Shown one piece after another: positions 1-10,281 of a stretch of DNA of 64,000 nucleotides (position 1 is its first letter; every line of letters starts with the position of its first letter). The position numbers and the translations under genes were made by a program. Source of the stretch: Halichondria panicea (lineage: Eukaryota; Porifera; Demospongiae; Suberitida; Halichondriidae); assembly GCF_963675165.1 (NCBI RefSeq), contig NC_087386.1:5338169-5402168 (forward strand), written 5' to 3'. The notes below the pieces were generated by a model that saw nothing but the letters and a program-made list of their open reading frames with translations, was not told where the DNA came from and ran no database searches.

Positions 1-156
1 GACAGCATATACACTATAGGTGCATGCTGCTGAGAAAGCGTGATTTAGATGTGCTTTTGTATATACTGTCACCCAGTAACTCAGTGTATATACCCTATGC
101 CATGGGCCATTTCCATTTAATATGATTCATGAACGTTTGCAGTTCGATACTGAATC

Positions 157-253
157 ATGCGTGCACCACGACAGGTCTGCATGCATGTGCTCTACCTATT
201 AACTCTGCTGGTTCTATCAGCCTCGAGGGCCCATGAGCAGTGTGTTGTAAACG
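157..253 (+). CDS. Signal-peptide first exon of an adhesion-GPCR-type gene (copy 0)
   Basis: ATG at 157 opens a 97-nt exon ending in phase 1 at a strong donor (G|GTAAGT). It encodes 32 residues: a short basic start, a hydrophobic core rich in Leu/Val ([10 protein letters not shown]) and a Q-C-V-V-N tail. This reads as a secretory signal peptide running into the linker motif that precedes every LamG-like exon here. The copy carries 8 extra bases relative to the copies at 9.12 and 36.77 kb; these place ATG157 in frame, and a second in-frame ATG lies at 181. The nearest LamG exon (3609) is decayed, so this exon either belongs to a dead module or splices to the intact exon at 9471. Phases allow the latter, giving a 1,729-residue receptor. 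Which one is used is unknown. Confidence 0.6.
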
Positions 254-362
254 GTAAGTAGCACATGCACATGTACGATTCGTAATTATATAGACTACCC
301 TATAATTATACTATGTCTGTACGTAATAGTGCATGGCAATGAGTGCCACAAGCAGTTTATTG

Positions 363-845
363 GCTAGCCTACTGGCCTCCCCTGAAGAGAAGGCATGCTA
401 CTGACTGCTTACGCATAAATTATTGGCTATTTTTTCCTAGCTAGAGGAGACAGAGCTGTATGTTTGTTCGTACAGCTATTTTTTCTGCAGTAAACTTTCA
501 GGCGTGGCCTGTCCATATATAGGCTATATAGTGTCAGCTTTCACTCTGTTCAGACGTTTAGACGATTGTCATTTATATGCACGGTTGCAGGCTGAGGGTG
601 AGTCTTTTGTTAGCATAGCAGGCTAAGGGTAGCTATCAGAATGCTATCGGATGGCCTAGCTAGAAACCTTCAATCGAACTTTCTGTCCACTTCCTTCAAT
701 TCACTTCCGTTCGTTGTGACGTCATTGTTTTACTGAACATACACGTTGTTATCCTGCGTTAGCCGGTACATCTGGCTAATGGTTAGCAGTCGATACCAGG
801 CCCACCGTTCAAGGAAGTGCGGCCTAGGATCGAGGCTATTTATTG
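363..845. repeat. Interspersed repeat, inverse copy at 54.62-55.11 kb
   Basis: Several blocks match the reverse complement of about 54,620-55,110 in the expected order, for example the blocks at 395-420, 480-495, 604-625 and 744-800. Both copies end in the GCCTAG/AGGCTA-type motif seen at other element ends here. No transposase frame is visible. A nonautonomous DNA element is the likeliest identity. Confidence 0.5.
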
Positions 846-1143
846 TCCTGTAGTAGATTGTGCAGTGGTCAAGGGCCTGAGAATCTGAGATCACTATACC
901 ATATACATGTAAAGGGAAATGTTCGCATTTTTTGAGGGTAGAGAAGTAACACAAAAATTAAAACCGGGGTAAACTCCAGCGCACTGGTAATTTCACATGC
1001 AAAGCTATTGGTGGGTGTGGTTTCCTGGCATTGAACTGCAAATATTAGAACCCACGAAAATTTCTGCTGAGGGCTTTGAAGCCAAATAGCGAACATTTTG
1101 CACCCTGCGAAAATTTTCTGCTATACGGTATCTACTAAGGGCC

Positions 1144-1901
1144 TAGCCTCAATCCAGGCTGCAAAGAGAAAGGCGGCCTGGCATACCTTGTATGCGCATG
1201 CGCGAAATAATTGGCAACAATTTCATCATACAAATTGTAAAAACGGACAAAGTTACAAAAGGGAAGAATACGTATGACAATGTGACCACAATGGCAGCTT
1301 TCAGAGACACTAATCAAAGTAGAATAATTATGCTGCAGCAGTGTTGCTTCTTCTAGCTCTGTTTATCAAAGAGACAGTTCAAGAAAGCCTCCCAGACAGC
1401 TAGAGCTGCCAGCTAGAAAGAGTGGTGGACTCTTTAAATACATCAGTAGATCTTGAGTGAATAACTTCCTGAGTGTCGAGTTAAAGCTTATTAAAAGCTT
1501 TCAGGAGTAATCATTAGCTTCTTTATCTTCAGCAATGACTTCTTGTCGAATATAAAGGCAAGATTTAGTAGCAGAAGACTTTCCTGGTCCATATTACCAC
1601 AGCCTCATCAGGGGATCCACAGGAACACATCATGCCTTTCCTATAACATCTGTAGCCTTACAGTGTAGGGTGTCGTTAAGTAGAGACTTGGCTTGATATA
1701 ATAAAGGGCATAAGAACTCAGTCATCTTTGCACAATACTTCTATGTAACAGACTGTAACTTCAGAATACAAATAGTATACGGTTTATTTTACTGACAGTA
1801 TCCACAAATACACGGATTACCCCCTTTTGGGGGTAATGTACACGCATGCGCATACAAGGTATACCAGGCCGCCTTTCTCTTTGCGGCCTGGAATCGAGGC
1901 T
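1144..1901. mobile_element. 758-bp TIR element (MITE-like) with 10-bp target duplication
   Basis: The left end (TAGCCTC...CCAGGC..., including GCAAAGAGAAAGGCGGCCTGG) and the reverse complement of the right end match over roughly 60 bp, reaching the GCGCATGCG block at both ends. The element is flanked by direct repeats of ACTAAGGGCC at 1134-1143 and 1902-1911. No transposase reading frame is visible between the arms, so this is a nonautonomous DNA transposon. The 9-10 bp target duplication would fit Mutator-like elements, but the superfamily is inference. Confidence 0.75.
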
Positions 1902-3608
1902 ACTAAGGGCCATGCAACAGATAATCTGATTTGTGGTTGCGGAGTCATTGTAAAAATTGTACGTCAGAGGTCACCACTAACTCGAAAGTAAAGCCATGCA
2001 CCTGAAAAGAACGCAACTTGAAAGTGAAACTGATTGATGAAGTCAATAGAGATTCTGTAGTCTATGCATTTATATACAAGTTAGCCGGCCGGACCAAGTA
2101 GATCTAGTCATTGAAGTGAGAACTGCCGTCAGAGGCAAACTGCACATGTCATTGTGTTCTGCGCATGCACTTAATATTACTTCTACAAACAGAATAAATG
2201 CAAAAAATAATAGATCTGTATACCTCACAAATCTATCATGCCTACAGAATCTCTATTAGCTTCATTCGAATTTTTACTTTTTGCTTCCAACTTGCTTTCC
2301 TTCCTGCTATAACCTCCTGTAAAGCCAATTGTAAGTTGCTTCTAAGGAGACTTTAGATAGTAAACAGCAAACAAAGTAATGATCACACCTCTATAGCAAT
2401 ATTGCTATTAACTTGATTTAGAATTTCTGATGGCTTCACTTCCAAGTTGTGTTACTTCCACGTACATGGTCTCACTTCCATGTTAGTGGTGACCTCTTCA
2501 AGTTGTGTTACTTTCACATGGTCTCACCTAGTGGTGACCTATGACCTTCCTAACTAGGAATTAATTGCCCTAATGGAATGGGCTTCGCAACAAGTTCCAC
2601 GAACTGGGCAAACCACTGTAGAAAAGTTCCATGAATGGACATAATTAGCTAGATCTACTATTTATGTTTGCAGTATTTAGTGGTAATGATATCATATTCT
2701 TAGAAATTGGCTTGTGTGTGGTTAGTAGTTTTTCTTATTTATTGTAGTTGTTGTCCAGTTGGGCATTGCTGTGTATCAATCATTATTACGGATAAAACAG
2801 TTGTCCACAACCATCGCTCCTGCAGCTTTTTTGGGTGTGGCAGAACTCTAGATTTAAAGAGATGAGGTGAGTGCATAAAAGCATTACAAAGTCAATTTGT
2901 AGTTCTTAGCTATTATCACATAGAGAGAAGGAGCATCTAACTCCCTACAGTTTAAGTGGTAACACGTTACAAGCTGACAAAACCACAACACAGCAACATT
3001 TCTCTGAATATCATTATAAGTATGTACGGTAATGGATATTCACATATTTATTATTGTAACCAGAGTGTGGTTTTCATACTATTGTAACCACACTGTGGTC
3101 ACCAACTATATATAATTATTTTGTGCCACTTATAAATTAGGGCAGCGCACTATAGTGTGTAATACATTAGCCAGTGTAACTTTAGATAGGCCGTACAAAA
3201 CTGAACCCAAAAATGCTGACAGTGCAGAAAGTGACTCACAGAAATGGTGCCCTCAGAATTTCTGCCCACAGAAGGAAATTCTGTGCTCGAGTGCATGTTT
3301 TTTGCAGGGCTGGGCTCGTTATTTAGTGCCTCTAATTTGAGGTCACGTGATATTGGAAAGCTGCCAAAATTCCAGGCGCGAAACATAAAATTGATCTTGC
3401 ATGGCCTAATTATTACCATGCACATACATGTCTATTGCAGTTTAATTATTTGGATCATAATTATAATTATTGGCACTGTTTTTTCTTTGATGTCAGAGGT
3501 TAAAAACCAACAAAAGAATGTAAGCATAAAATAATGTACTATAATGACTGCATACATATCTATACTTCAAAAGTTCCGTCATTTTCGTGCACAAATTATC
3601 ACTCACAG

Positions 3609-4395
3609 ATTACTATGGCTTGGGTATTGCTGGAGATGGTCTAGAGACAACTAATGGAGGGTTGTGTCTAGTCAGAAATGACATGACAAAGCAGTATATC
3701 GACGGCAGTACTATACCAGTGTCTTTTTTACTTAAATTGCTAATAAAGTAAACTTCAACCATCCATTTTGCCTGGTATTCACCATGCTAACTACCAACGC
3801 ATCGAATTCGGCACCACTAGTGTCGATTACTAATCTATCCTCTCTACTACTCGTGTTTGCACTCGTAGTTGATAATGCTGGTGTGACTCTAACTTTTGAT
3901 GGGTCCAATGTTACCTTTATTGCTCCTCCACAGTTTGCAGACGGTAACCCACAACAGCTGCAGATTTGTACTGATGGCACCATGGCAACTCTTTATTCTA
4001 ACTGTGGCAGCCTTGGCAGCCTTCCATTTGCAACTGGTTCCAGTACTGTTGATTATTTTGTTCATATTGGGGAGTGTCACTACCGGCGAGGTTTTCGAGG
4101 TAAGTGTCTCGTATCTTGCTTTGTGCATAAAACCACGCACGATATAAGGAGGGAGTTGATTTCAATTGTAGACATTATACATGTATAGATCAGCGAATTG
4201 TCATTTTTTTTGCAGGGAAGAGTACAACAATTGTATGCAGTGCAGTCTCCTGGTACTGTTTCTCAATCATATGTAGCCGATGGTCAGTGTGTGTGCCACT
4301 CTTCCAAGAGATTGTACTCAAGCCACTCGAAGTCTTGAGGAAACCTTTACTGCAATGGGTCAACCTACTACTATACTGTAGCTGCTACGCAAACG
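3609..4395 (+). pseudogene. Decayed LamG/TSPN-like module (copy 0)
   Basis: The LamG exon (3609-4099) starts at the same acceptor as the intact copies (cacag|ATTACTAT) and begins YYGLGIAGDG. It then loses frame: a deletion after IDG brings a TAA at about 3750, frame is regained at NFNHPFCL and runs through [15 protein letters not shown], and a second deletion near 4060 shifts it again. The following exon (4216-4395) begins GRVQQLYAVQ but shifts frame at the VCHSS position and stops. The splice sites remain recognisable. Compared with the four intact modules of aGPCR-1 this copy is also the most diverged, so it is probably the oldest and nonfunctional. Confidence 0.85.
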
Positions 4396-6064
4396 GTAAA
4401 GAATTTGTATCCCATATCTGATAACATGCATGCATACAATTATAGGAGAAAGACCTCAATTATATAGTCCATAATTGTAGGTATAGAAAAGTGTTTAGAA
4501 GTACAGTTGTGTTATAATTAATAATCAGGGGAGGATCCAGGAATTTTGAAAAGGGGCGGGCAATTTGAAGAAAATTTTTACTAAAAAAAAGTCAACGGTT
4601 TTTTTAAAGCTCAATCAGTGTAGCTTTATTGATTGATGACAGTAGTAGCAGAAATGGATCGAATCATCTTGCTTCAAAAGTCTACAACTAGAGATTGTCT
4701 GCATGCGATTTGCTGCAATAATTGATTTCTGCTCTAAGCCACACCTACTTTGTGAGCTAGTTTTATTCGAGCTGGTCAGAAAAGGGGGGCACGTGCCCCT
4801 TGTGCCCTGCACTAGATCTGCCACTAATTATAACAACCATTGTACTGAATCAAGTTATAATTATCAATTATACTGCATGTTGCAGGTTAAAATGGTAACA
4901 GTAAAACATCCTGGTATATCTGCCACTCGAGATGTACCAACTTCGTGTAGGCTGTCTGTTGCGGTTTTGTGGAAATGTTATATTCCTTGCCCTTCTATAT
5001 AGAGCTCTGCATGTAGACAGCTACCTCTATAATTACAGGTATCATTGGAGACAAGGGACAAGAGAGTTTTAGGTTTTGAAGGAAGACATGAAAGAGTTGT
5101 GTTTGTCCAGTATAGCTTTCTGCCACATTTAAGTTAATGTATAGCTATAGGCAGCTGCATGCCTGTCAGCAGTCTCCTCAATCTTTATAATTAGCTAAGC
5201 TACATTATTATATACTCTCTGCATTTGACATGGAGGATTTTTCCCAAATTGTCTTGCAATTTACAATGTACCATGCACTGCTGTGTGGTTAATGGAAAAA
5301 AGTCACCTTCTGGCTTTAGCCTGCTTGTATGCATGGAGTATAGGTGTTTGCCATAAATGCATAATAACAGTGAGCACCCTTGTATACACGTTTTTAGAAT
5401 GCATGTAATTATAATATCTCACACACACACAGCAAACAGAACTGCCAACAAACTGTGAGGACACTGATGTTACCTGCTCAGGCTCAAGACATCTACTGAA
5501 CTTCTCTCTCCTCGTCTTTATACTATTTTTAAACTGGGTCGGTGCCCAAATATAGCTTCTTCCATGGATCATGAACATTTCCCCTTGCTGTATTAGTGCA
5601 TGGTAACTCGTGTAAATTAGATTACTAGATATAGTCGTTAACTTTACTTCTGCATGTATACTGTATAGTTCTTGTTATAATTATGGACTCTGTTTGTAAG
5701 GTAGTTTTTTTCCTGTACATGCAGTAGTTATTTTGTGCCTAGCTGCTATAGGGGCCTATACTCCTTACAGCTCTATTGCGTATGGGAGCCTCTGCATGTT
5801 CCACTGCCTTTTGTCTTGTTCATGCCGCTTTATTATCAGTTGTTGAAACTTCAAATGTCTGCATGAACCTCTGCCATCATATTCAGTGATAACATGGTAA
5901 AGTGATATAATTATACGGAAATAAGGAAATAAGGTTCGTAATTCACCGAAGTGGCATAGGGGTGTAAGCATATATTTTGTGTGTTTGTGATGATCAAGTA
6001 GCTAGACAGTTAATTATTGTGACAAAGTGGTTTTTGATTGCTGAATGGTGTTCGTGAGATCTGG
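4396..6064. other. Noncoding spacer with relics shared with 48.0-48.9 kb
   Basis: A diverged ggatccaggaatttt-type MITE relic sits at about 4528-4815. At 4887-5002 lies a diverged copy of the sequence that follows each LamG module (block ending CCTTGCCCTTCTATA). From about 5410 onward the sequence matches the block starting near 47,998 and runs in parallel with it into the EXD3 last-exon relic. No supportable gene is present. Confidence 0.45.
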
Positions 6065-6165
6065 TCACGTAACAAGGGCGGGTTGTATGTTGAACGAGAG
6101 GTCATAGGTCATAGCTTTGACCATCAGATACTTGTACACGCTGAGTAGACAATGAGCATATAATG
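6065..6165 (-). pseudogene. Relic of the EXD3 last exon; catalytic Asp replaced by Tyr
   Basis: This 101-nt minus-strand exon has the same length, acceptor position and stop as the last coding exons at 27288-27388 and 48682-48782 (ending NIQPALVT, then TGA). Where those copies read A-L-D-A-H-C-L-L, this one reads A-L-Y-A-H-C-L-L, so the Asp that completes the DEDDy exonuclease Exo III motif (Y-x3-D) is lost. No other EXD3 exon is seen nearby, so it is an orphan fragment of an older duplication and not a working gene. Its frame is intact. Confidence 0.75.
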
Positions 6166-6342
6166 CTCTGTGCGTGTGTGGGCCCTGTGGGGGGAGGAGA
6201 GGGTGGGTGTAAGATAAGGGATAATAAGTGCATGCATGATGTGTACCTGTTTGTGGTGTAAGGTGTGTACGCTTACTAAGAGCCTGAGGTGTGGGTATAC
6301 AGGTGTAAGGGGTATGGTTAGATAGACATAACCACATTCTAC

Positions 6343-6402
6343 CTAGCCTCGAATCCAGGCCGATTAAAATACGTATTTTAATCGACCTGGTCTCGGGGCT
6401 AC
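6343..6402. repeat. About 60-bp near-perfect palindrome (TAGCCTCGA... type)
   Basis: The arms, containing CCAGGCCGATTAAAATACG and its complement, meet at TACGTA. A second copy lies at 60152-60211. This is a very short foldback element. Confidence 0.8.
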
Positions 6403-6456
6403 ATTCTACCCTACACCCTTACGACTGCGGTATATGTAGATAGCTTACCTCACAGT

Positions 6457-6930
6457 GGAGAGGCACTGGAGAACTGGAGAACTCGGAGTATGCAGGGCAC
6501 AAGTATAACTAGAGTACCAGAGAACCAGAGAACTGGAGAACTATGATAGCAGCTTAACCTCATACTGGAAAGGTACTGGAATACTAGAGAATTGGAGAAA
6601 CTAGGAGAGCGTTATAATTATTATACATGTAGTGGAGCAGACACTCCAAAAAAACCATTGAATCCACAGAAAGGGTTGTACAATAGGTTCTTTATAAGTT
6701 TGATGGTTGAAATTTCTAATTGATAAGTGTAGTTGATATGCTGTATTGGATTTGCTTATTATTAAATGTGTTCCAGACAATCACATGAGCAACCGAAAAG
6801 TGTAGCCTAGGAGAGCCAGAGAACTGGAGAAATAGGAGAGCTCACTATTATAGTAGAGCAGACTGTGGAATACCGAAGAACCAGGGACCCAGAGCATAGT
6901 GTAGAGCATGCGTGCTGTAGAAAGCGCTGG
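6457..6930. repeat. Degenerate 'agagaactggagaac' tandem-like repeat
   Basis: Variants of agagaactggagaact recur about every 25-60 bp, interrupted by a block near 6640-6790. The whole block is duplicated at 33,803-34,250, where it starts unit B. No coding potential is seen. Confidence 0.6.
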
Positions 6931-7353
6931 TAGAATCCCGATAGATCACATGATCTTTTGGAAATCGTTCCTAGCCTTAACTCAAGGTCGCCCTCGAAAC
7001 TCAGAAAAGGGTCTTTACTTCCCTGCGGCCTGGAATCGAGCCTACAAGTTCCGGCAAGCTTTATTATAAATTCTAGGCAGCTTGCAGGAGCTGAGTTTCT
7101 GTTTGCACTGACATAGTGGACAGCCAGCCGTGGTGCTCCTGCAGTAGTGTTAGCAGAACTGTCATCGAATAATTCTGCAAAGATGAGGTGAGTGCATAAA
7201 AATTAATATGAATTAGCAAGAGTCCTAAAGAGAGAGTTATCGAACATAACAATACATGTATGTTGCTGTTATTATTGTGTACAGGTTGGTTGGCAGAAGT
7301 AAAAAGTTGAAGTATCCATGACCATCTCATTCACACACGTACACTGTGTTACA

Positions 7354-7607
7354 CCAGGAGCCCATAAAGAGAAGGAGCGGCTAACTTCAACGTACACTCG
7401 GGGATCACGTCTCGTAATTGCTGGTGAAACCGCACTTCCTTGTATGGAAGCGACTAAGTGCTTGCAAACCGCAGCCCTGTGTGTTGCGTATAACACGTGT
7501 AGGGATTCAACCACTTAGTGACCCTGCATATATGGAAATGCGGTCATAACCACTTACGAGACGTGATCCCCGTAGTTAGCTGCTTCCTTCTCTTTATGGG
7601 CTCCTGG
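7354..7607. mobile_element. 254-bp MITE, TIR CCAGGAGCCCATAAAGAGAAGG, TSD TTACA
   Basis: The terminal inverted repeats extend about 38 bp inward, and TTACA flanks both ends. The orthologous copy in unit B is at 35548-35810. A much-shortened relative forms the palindrome at 60231-60291. Confidence 0.8.
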
Positions 7608-7892
7608 TTACACTGAAGCATATTTTATTTCACTATTATGCTGGTCATGATTGACTCACTGCACTTTAACTTTTAAGCCAACCAACCTAGTTAATTAAAG
7701 CATTAATCTATCTGATGTTACTGTCTGGAAACGAGTGTATGGTCAAGCACGCAGTGCAAAATGCCTTGAGCACATGATGTTGTTTTGTTCACAAAGAGGT
7801 GGCTGGAAGTGTACGTATATTATAGTCTTATAGGGAAGAATGAGACAAGTTATACAGCTTGGCAATGATCGTCTTACATGGCTTGTAGCCAA

Positions 7893-8564
7893 GTAGTGGG
7901 AGCAAGCCAAAATTGTAAAGCAAGGTTTAAGCATTATAGAAAGAGTTATTAAAGTGCTTTCAGTTTGTATAATGTTATGTTACAAAATAAATTTGCACTA
8001 GTCTTAGGGAATTAGAGTGCTTTGTAATGTATGCTACAAAATACATACAACCTGGCATGTTTAGAGAGTGTTATAGATAAGTGGAGCTACATTTCCAATA
8101 AAGGGTGTATGGATCTGCAAAAAGGTCCGAGTTCACAATGGCTGCTGCTTCTGGCAGCGTTGCAGCCCTCTTTCTGGATCTTGTAGCTAATAAACATCTA
8201 TAAAACTAACTCGAATAAAAAGTTTGTTGTAGTGGGAGCAAGCCAAAATTGTAAAGCAAGGTTTAAGCATTATAGAAAGAGTTATTAAAGTGCTTTCAGT
8301 TTGTATAATGTTATGTTACAAAATAAATTTGCACTAGTCTTAGGGAATTAGAGTGCTTTGTAATGTATGCTACAAAATACATACAACCTGGCATGTTTAG
8401 AGAGTGTTATAGATAAGTGGAGCTACATTTCCAATAAAGGGTGTATGGATCTGCAAAAAGGTCCGAGTTCACAATGGCTGCTGCTTCTGGCAGCGTTGCA
8501 GCCCTCTTTCTGGATCTTGTAGCTAATAAACATCTATAAAACTAACTCGAATAAAAAGTTTGTT
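7893..8564. repeat. 336-bp direct tandem duplication (two copies)
   Basis: The segment starting GTAGTGGGAGCAAGCC at 7893 is repeated head-to-tail at 8229 with essentially no differences. Unit B has a single copy (about 36,150-36,510), so this duplication arose in unit A after the 27-kb event. Confidence 0.9.
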
Positions 8565-9119
8565 GATTCTACAAGAGATTCTGAAGAGACTGCAACAGTT
8601 TTCACTATACTAGTAAATAAAACTAGTCATAACTCAAGAAAGAATCTTTAATTTGATTCACGAGTCGAAATCCCAAAAAGAGAACGTGGCTAGAAGCCTC
8701 AACTAGAAACTGTGAGTAGAACTTTAGATGTGCTTTCGTACTACTGCATGTCACCCAGTATAACTGTGAGGACACGGCCTCACAGGGCATTACTTGATAT
8801 TAGGAGCTACTGTGGTAAACCACAACAGCTGTACGTAAACATCGCTTCTAGACTATTCTAGATGGGTTGCAGTAGAACATTCTAGAACATTTTAGATAAT
8901 GTGTTTTGTTAGTAGAACATTCTAGAAACAGTATTTGAGTTTTGTATTAATTTTTTGTTGAGAACCATCGAATTGACCGTGAAAACTGATTGTCAACGTT
9001 CTCTTAACTATCCCCAATACTCCAAATCTCCGATCCCTCACAATAACTCAGTGTATAACATGCCACAGGCCATTCCCATTTAATAATTCATGAACCGTAC
9101 AGTCACATATAACTCAATC

Positions 9120-9208
9120 ATGCGTGCACCACGGCAGGTCTGTGCTCTACCTATTAACTGTGTTGGTTCTATCAGCCTCGAGGGCCCATGGGCAGTGTGT
9201 TGTAAACG
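9120..9208 (+). pseudogene. Signal-peptide exon of aGPCR-1 with lost start codon
   Basis: It is homologous to the exons at 157 and 36772 and keeps the donor (G|GTAAGT). The codon matching ATG36772 reads GTG here. The nearby ATG at 9120 is in another frame: it gives 89 nt, phase 2, which does not fit the phase-1 acceptor of the LamG exon at 9471. Upstream in the correct frame there is a stop before any ATG. Unless an unseen upstream exon or non-AUG initiation is used, this exon cannot start the receptor, and aGPCR-1 may borrow the intact exon at 157. Confidence 0.65.
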
Positions 9209-9470
9209 GTAAGTAGCACATGCACATGTACGATTCATCTATTATGCATGTAGACAACCCTATATATACAGAGGATTTCTGGTTGGTTGGCAGAAGTTAA
9301 AAGTTGAAGTGCAGTCACCCATGACCACTAATTGCATAAGTAGGAAGAAACACACAGTGTGTGGTCATGGTTGATCTCTCGATTGAACCAATTATAGCCT
9401 CGCTTCGCTGAGTTATATACAACAACTGCATATCTTCAAGAATTCAAACATATTTTTTATTCACTCACAG

Positions 9471-10281
9471 ATTACTATCGCTTGAGTGTTACTGATGCCG
9501 AAGATGGTCGAGAGACATCTGTTGGAGCGTTGTGTCCAAACCCCCCGAGAAATGACCTGACAAGGCAGTATATCGACGGCGTTGGTGATATTGGTCCCCG
9601 TGTCTTTTTTTCTGCACTTACAGAAGATTTAGTAAACTTCAATAGTCCATTTTGCCTGGGATTCACCATGCTAACCACCAACTCATCGAATTCGGCACCA
9701 CTAATGTCGATTATTAGCGCGTCCTCTGTAGAACCCGTATTTTCACTCGTAGTTGATAGTGCTGGTGTGATCCTAACTCTCGGTACGTCCAGCGTTACTT
9801 TTCCTGCTCCACAGTTTGCAGACGGTAACGCACAACAGCTGCAGATTTGTACTGATGGCACTCAGGCAACTCTTTATTCTAACTGTCGGAGCTTAGGCAG
9901 CCTTCCATTCTCTGGATCCAGTGCTGCTGATTTTTACAACGCTATTTTGTTCGTATTGAGGAGTGTCACTACCGAAGATATTTTCGAGGTAAATGTCTCG
10001 TATCTTGCTTTGTACATTAAAATCATTCACGATATAAGGAGGGAGTAGAGTTCAATTGTAGTCATTACATGTATACAAAAATAGATCACGAATTGTCACT
10101 TTTTTTGCAGGGAAGAGTACAACAATTGTATGTAGTGCAATGTCCTAATACTACTCAACAAAACATAGCCAATGGTCAGTGTGCCGTTCTTCCAAGAGAT
10201 TGTACTCAAGCCACTCAAAATATTGATGAAACCTTTGCTGCAATTGGTCAAATTATTACTCCTACTGTAGCTCCTCCTCCG
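9471..10281 (+). CDS. aGPCR-1 LamG/TSPN-like module 1
   Basis: The LamG exon 9471-9988 (518 nt, phase 1 to 0) begins [12 protein letters not shown]. It shows the jelly-roll pattern of LamG/TSPN domains: [10 protein letters not shown], a [11 protein letters not shown] strand, [15 protein letters not shown], then TLYSNC. The next exon 10111-10281 (57 codons, phase 0 to 0) begins [12 protein letters not shown], the closing strand typical of these domains, and ends in a Thr/Pro/Val linker. The only linker exon upstream is the broken signal-peptide exon. Assignment to TSPN versus generic LamG is by pattern only. Confidence 0.8.

Larger units (their letters stand above)
254..3608. other. Intron-like / noncoding stretch rich in mobile-element debris
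   Basis: No convincing coding exon is seen. It holds an interspersed repeat (about 363-845) related in inverse orientation to 54.62-55.1 kb, a repeat arm of the 'ctatacggta' type (about 940-1130), a 758-bp TIR element (1144-1901), short degenerate direct repeats around 2440-2545, and a small palindromic patch near 3055-3110. Short open frames here lack splice context or family resemblance. Confidence 0.5.

Noticed and set aside
3732-4140. Overlapping antisense open frames over LamG exons (also at 9475, 12041, 14614, 17655)
   Set aside because: They are reverse-frame shadows of the LamG exon; they recur only because the sense exon is repeated and lack their own splice or start context.
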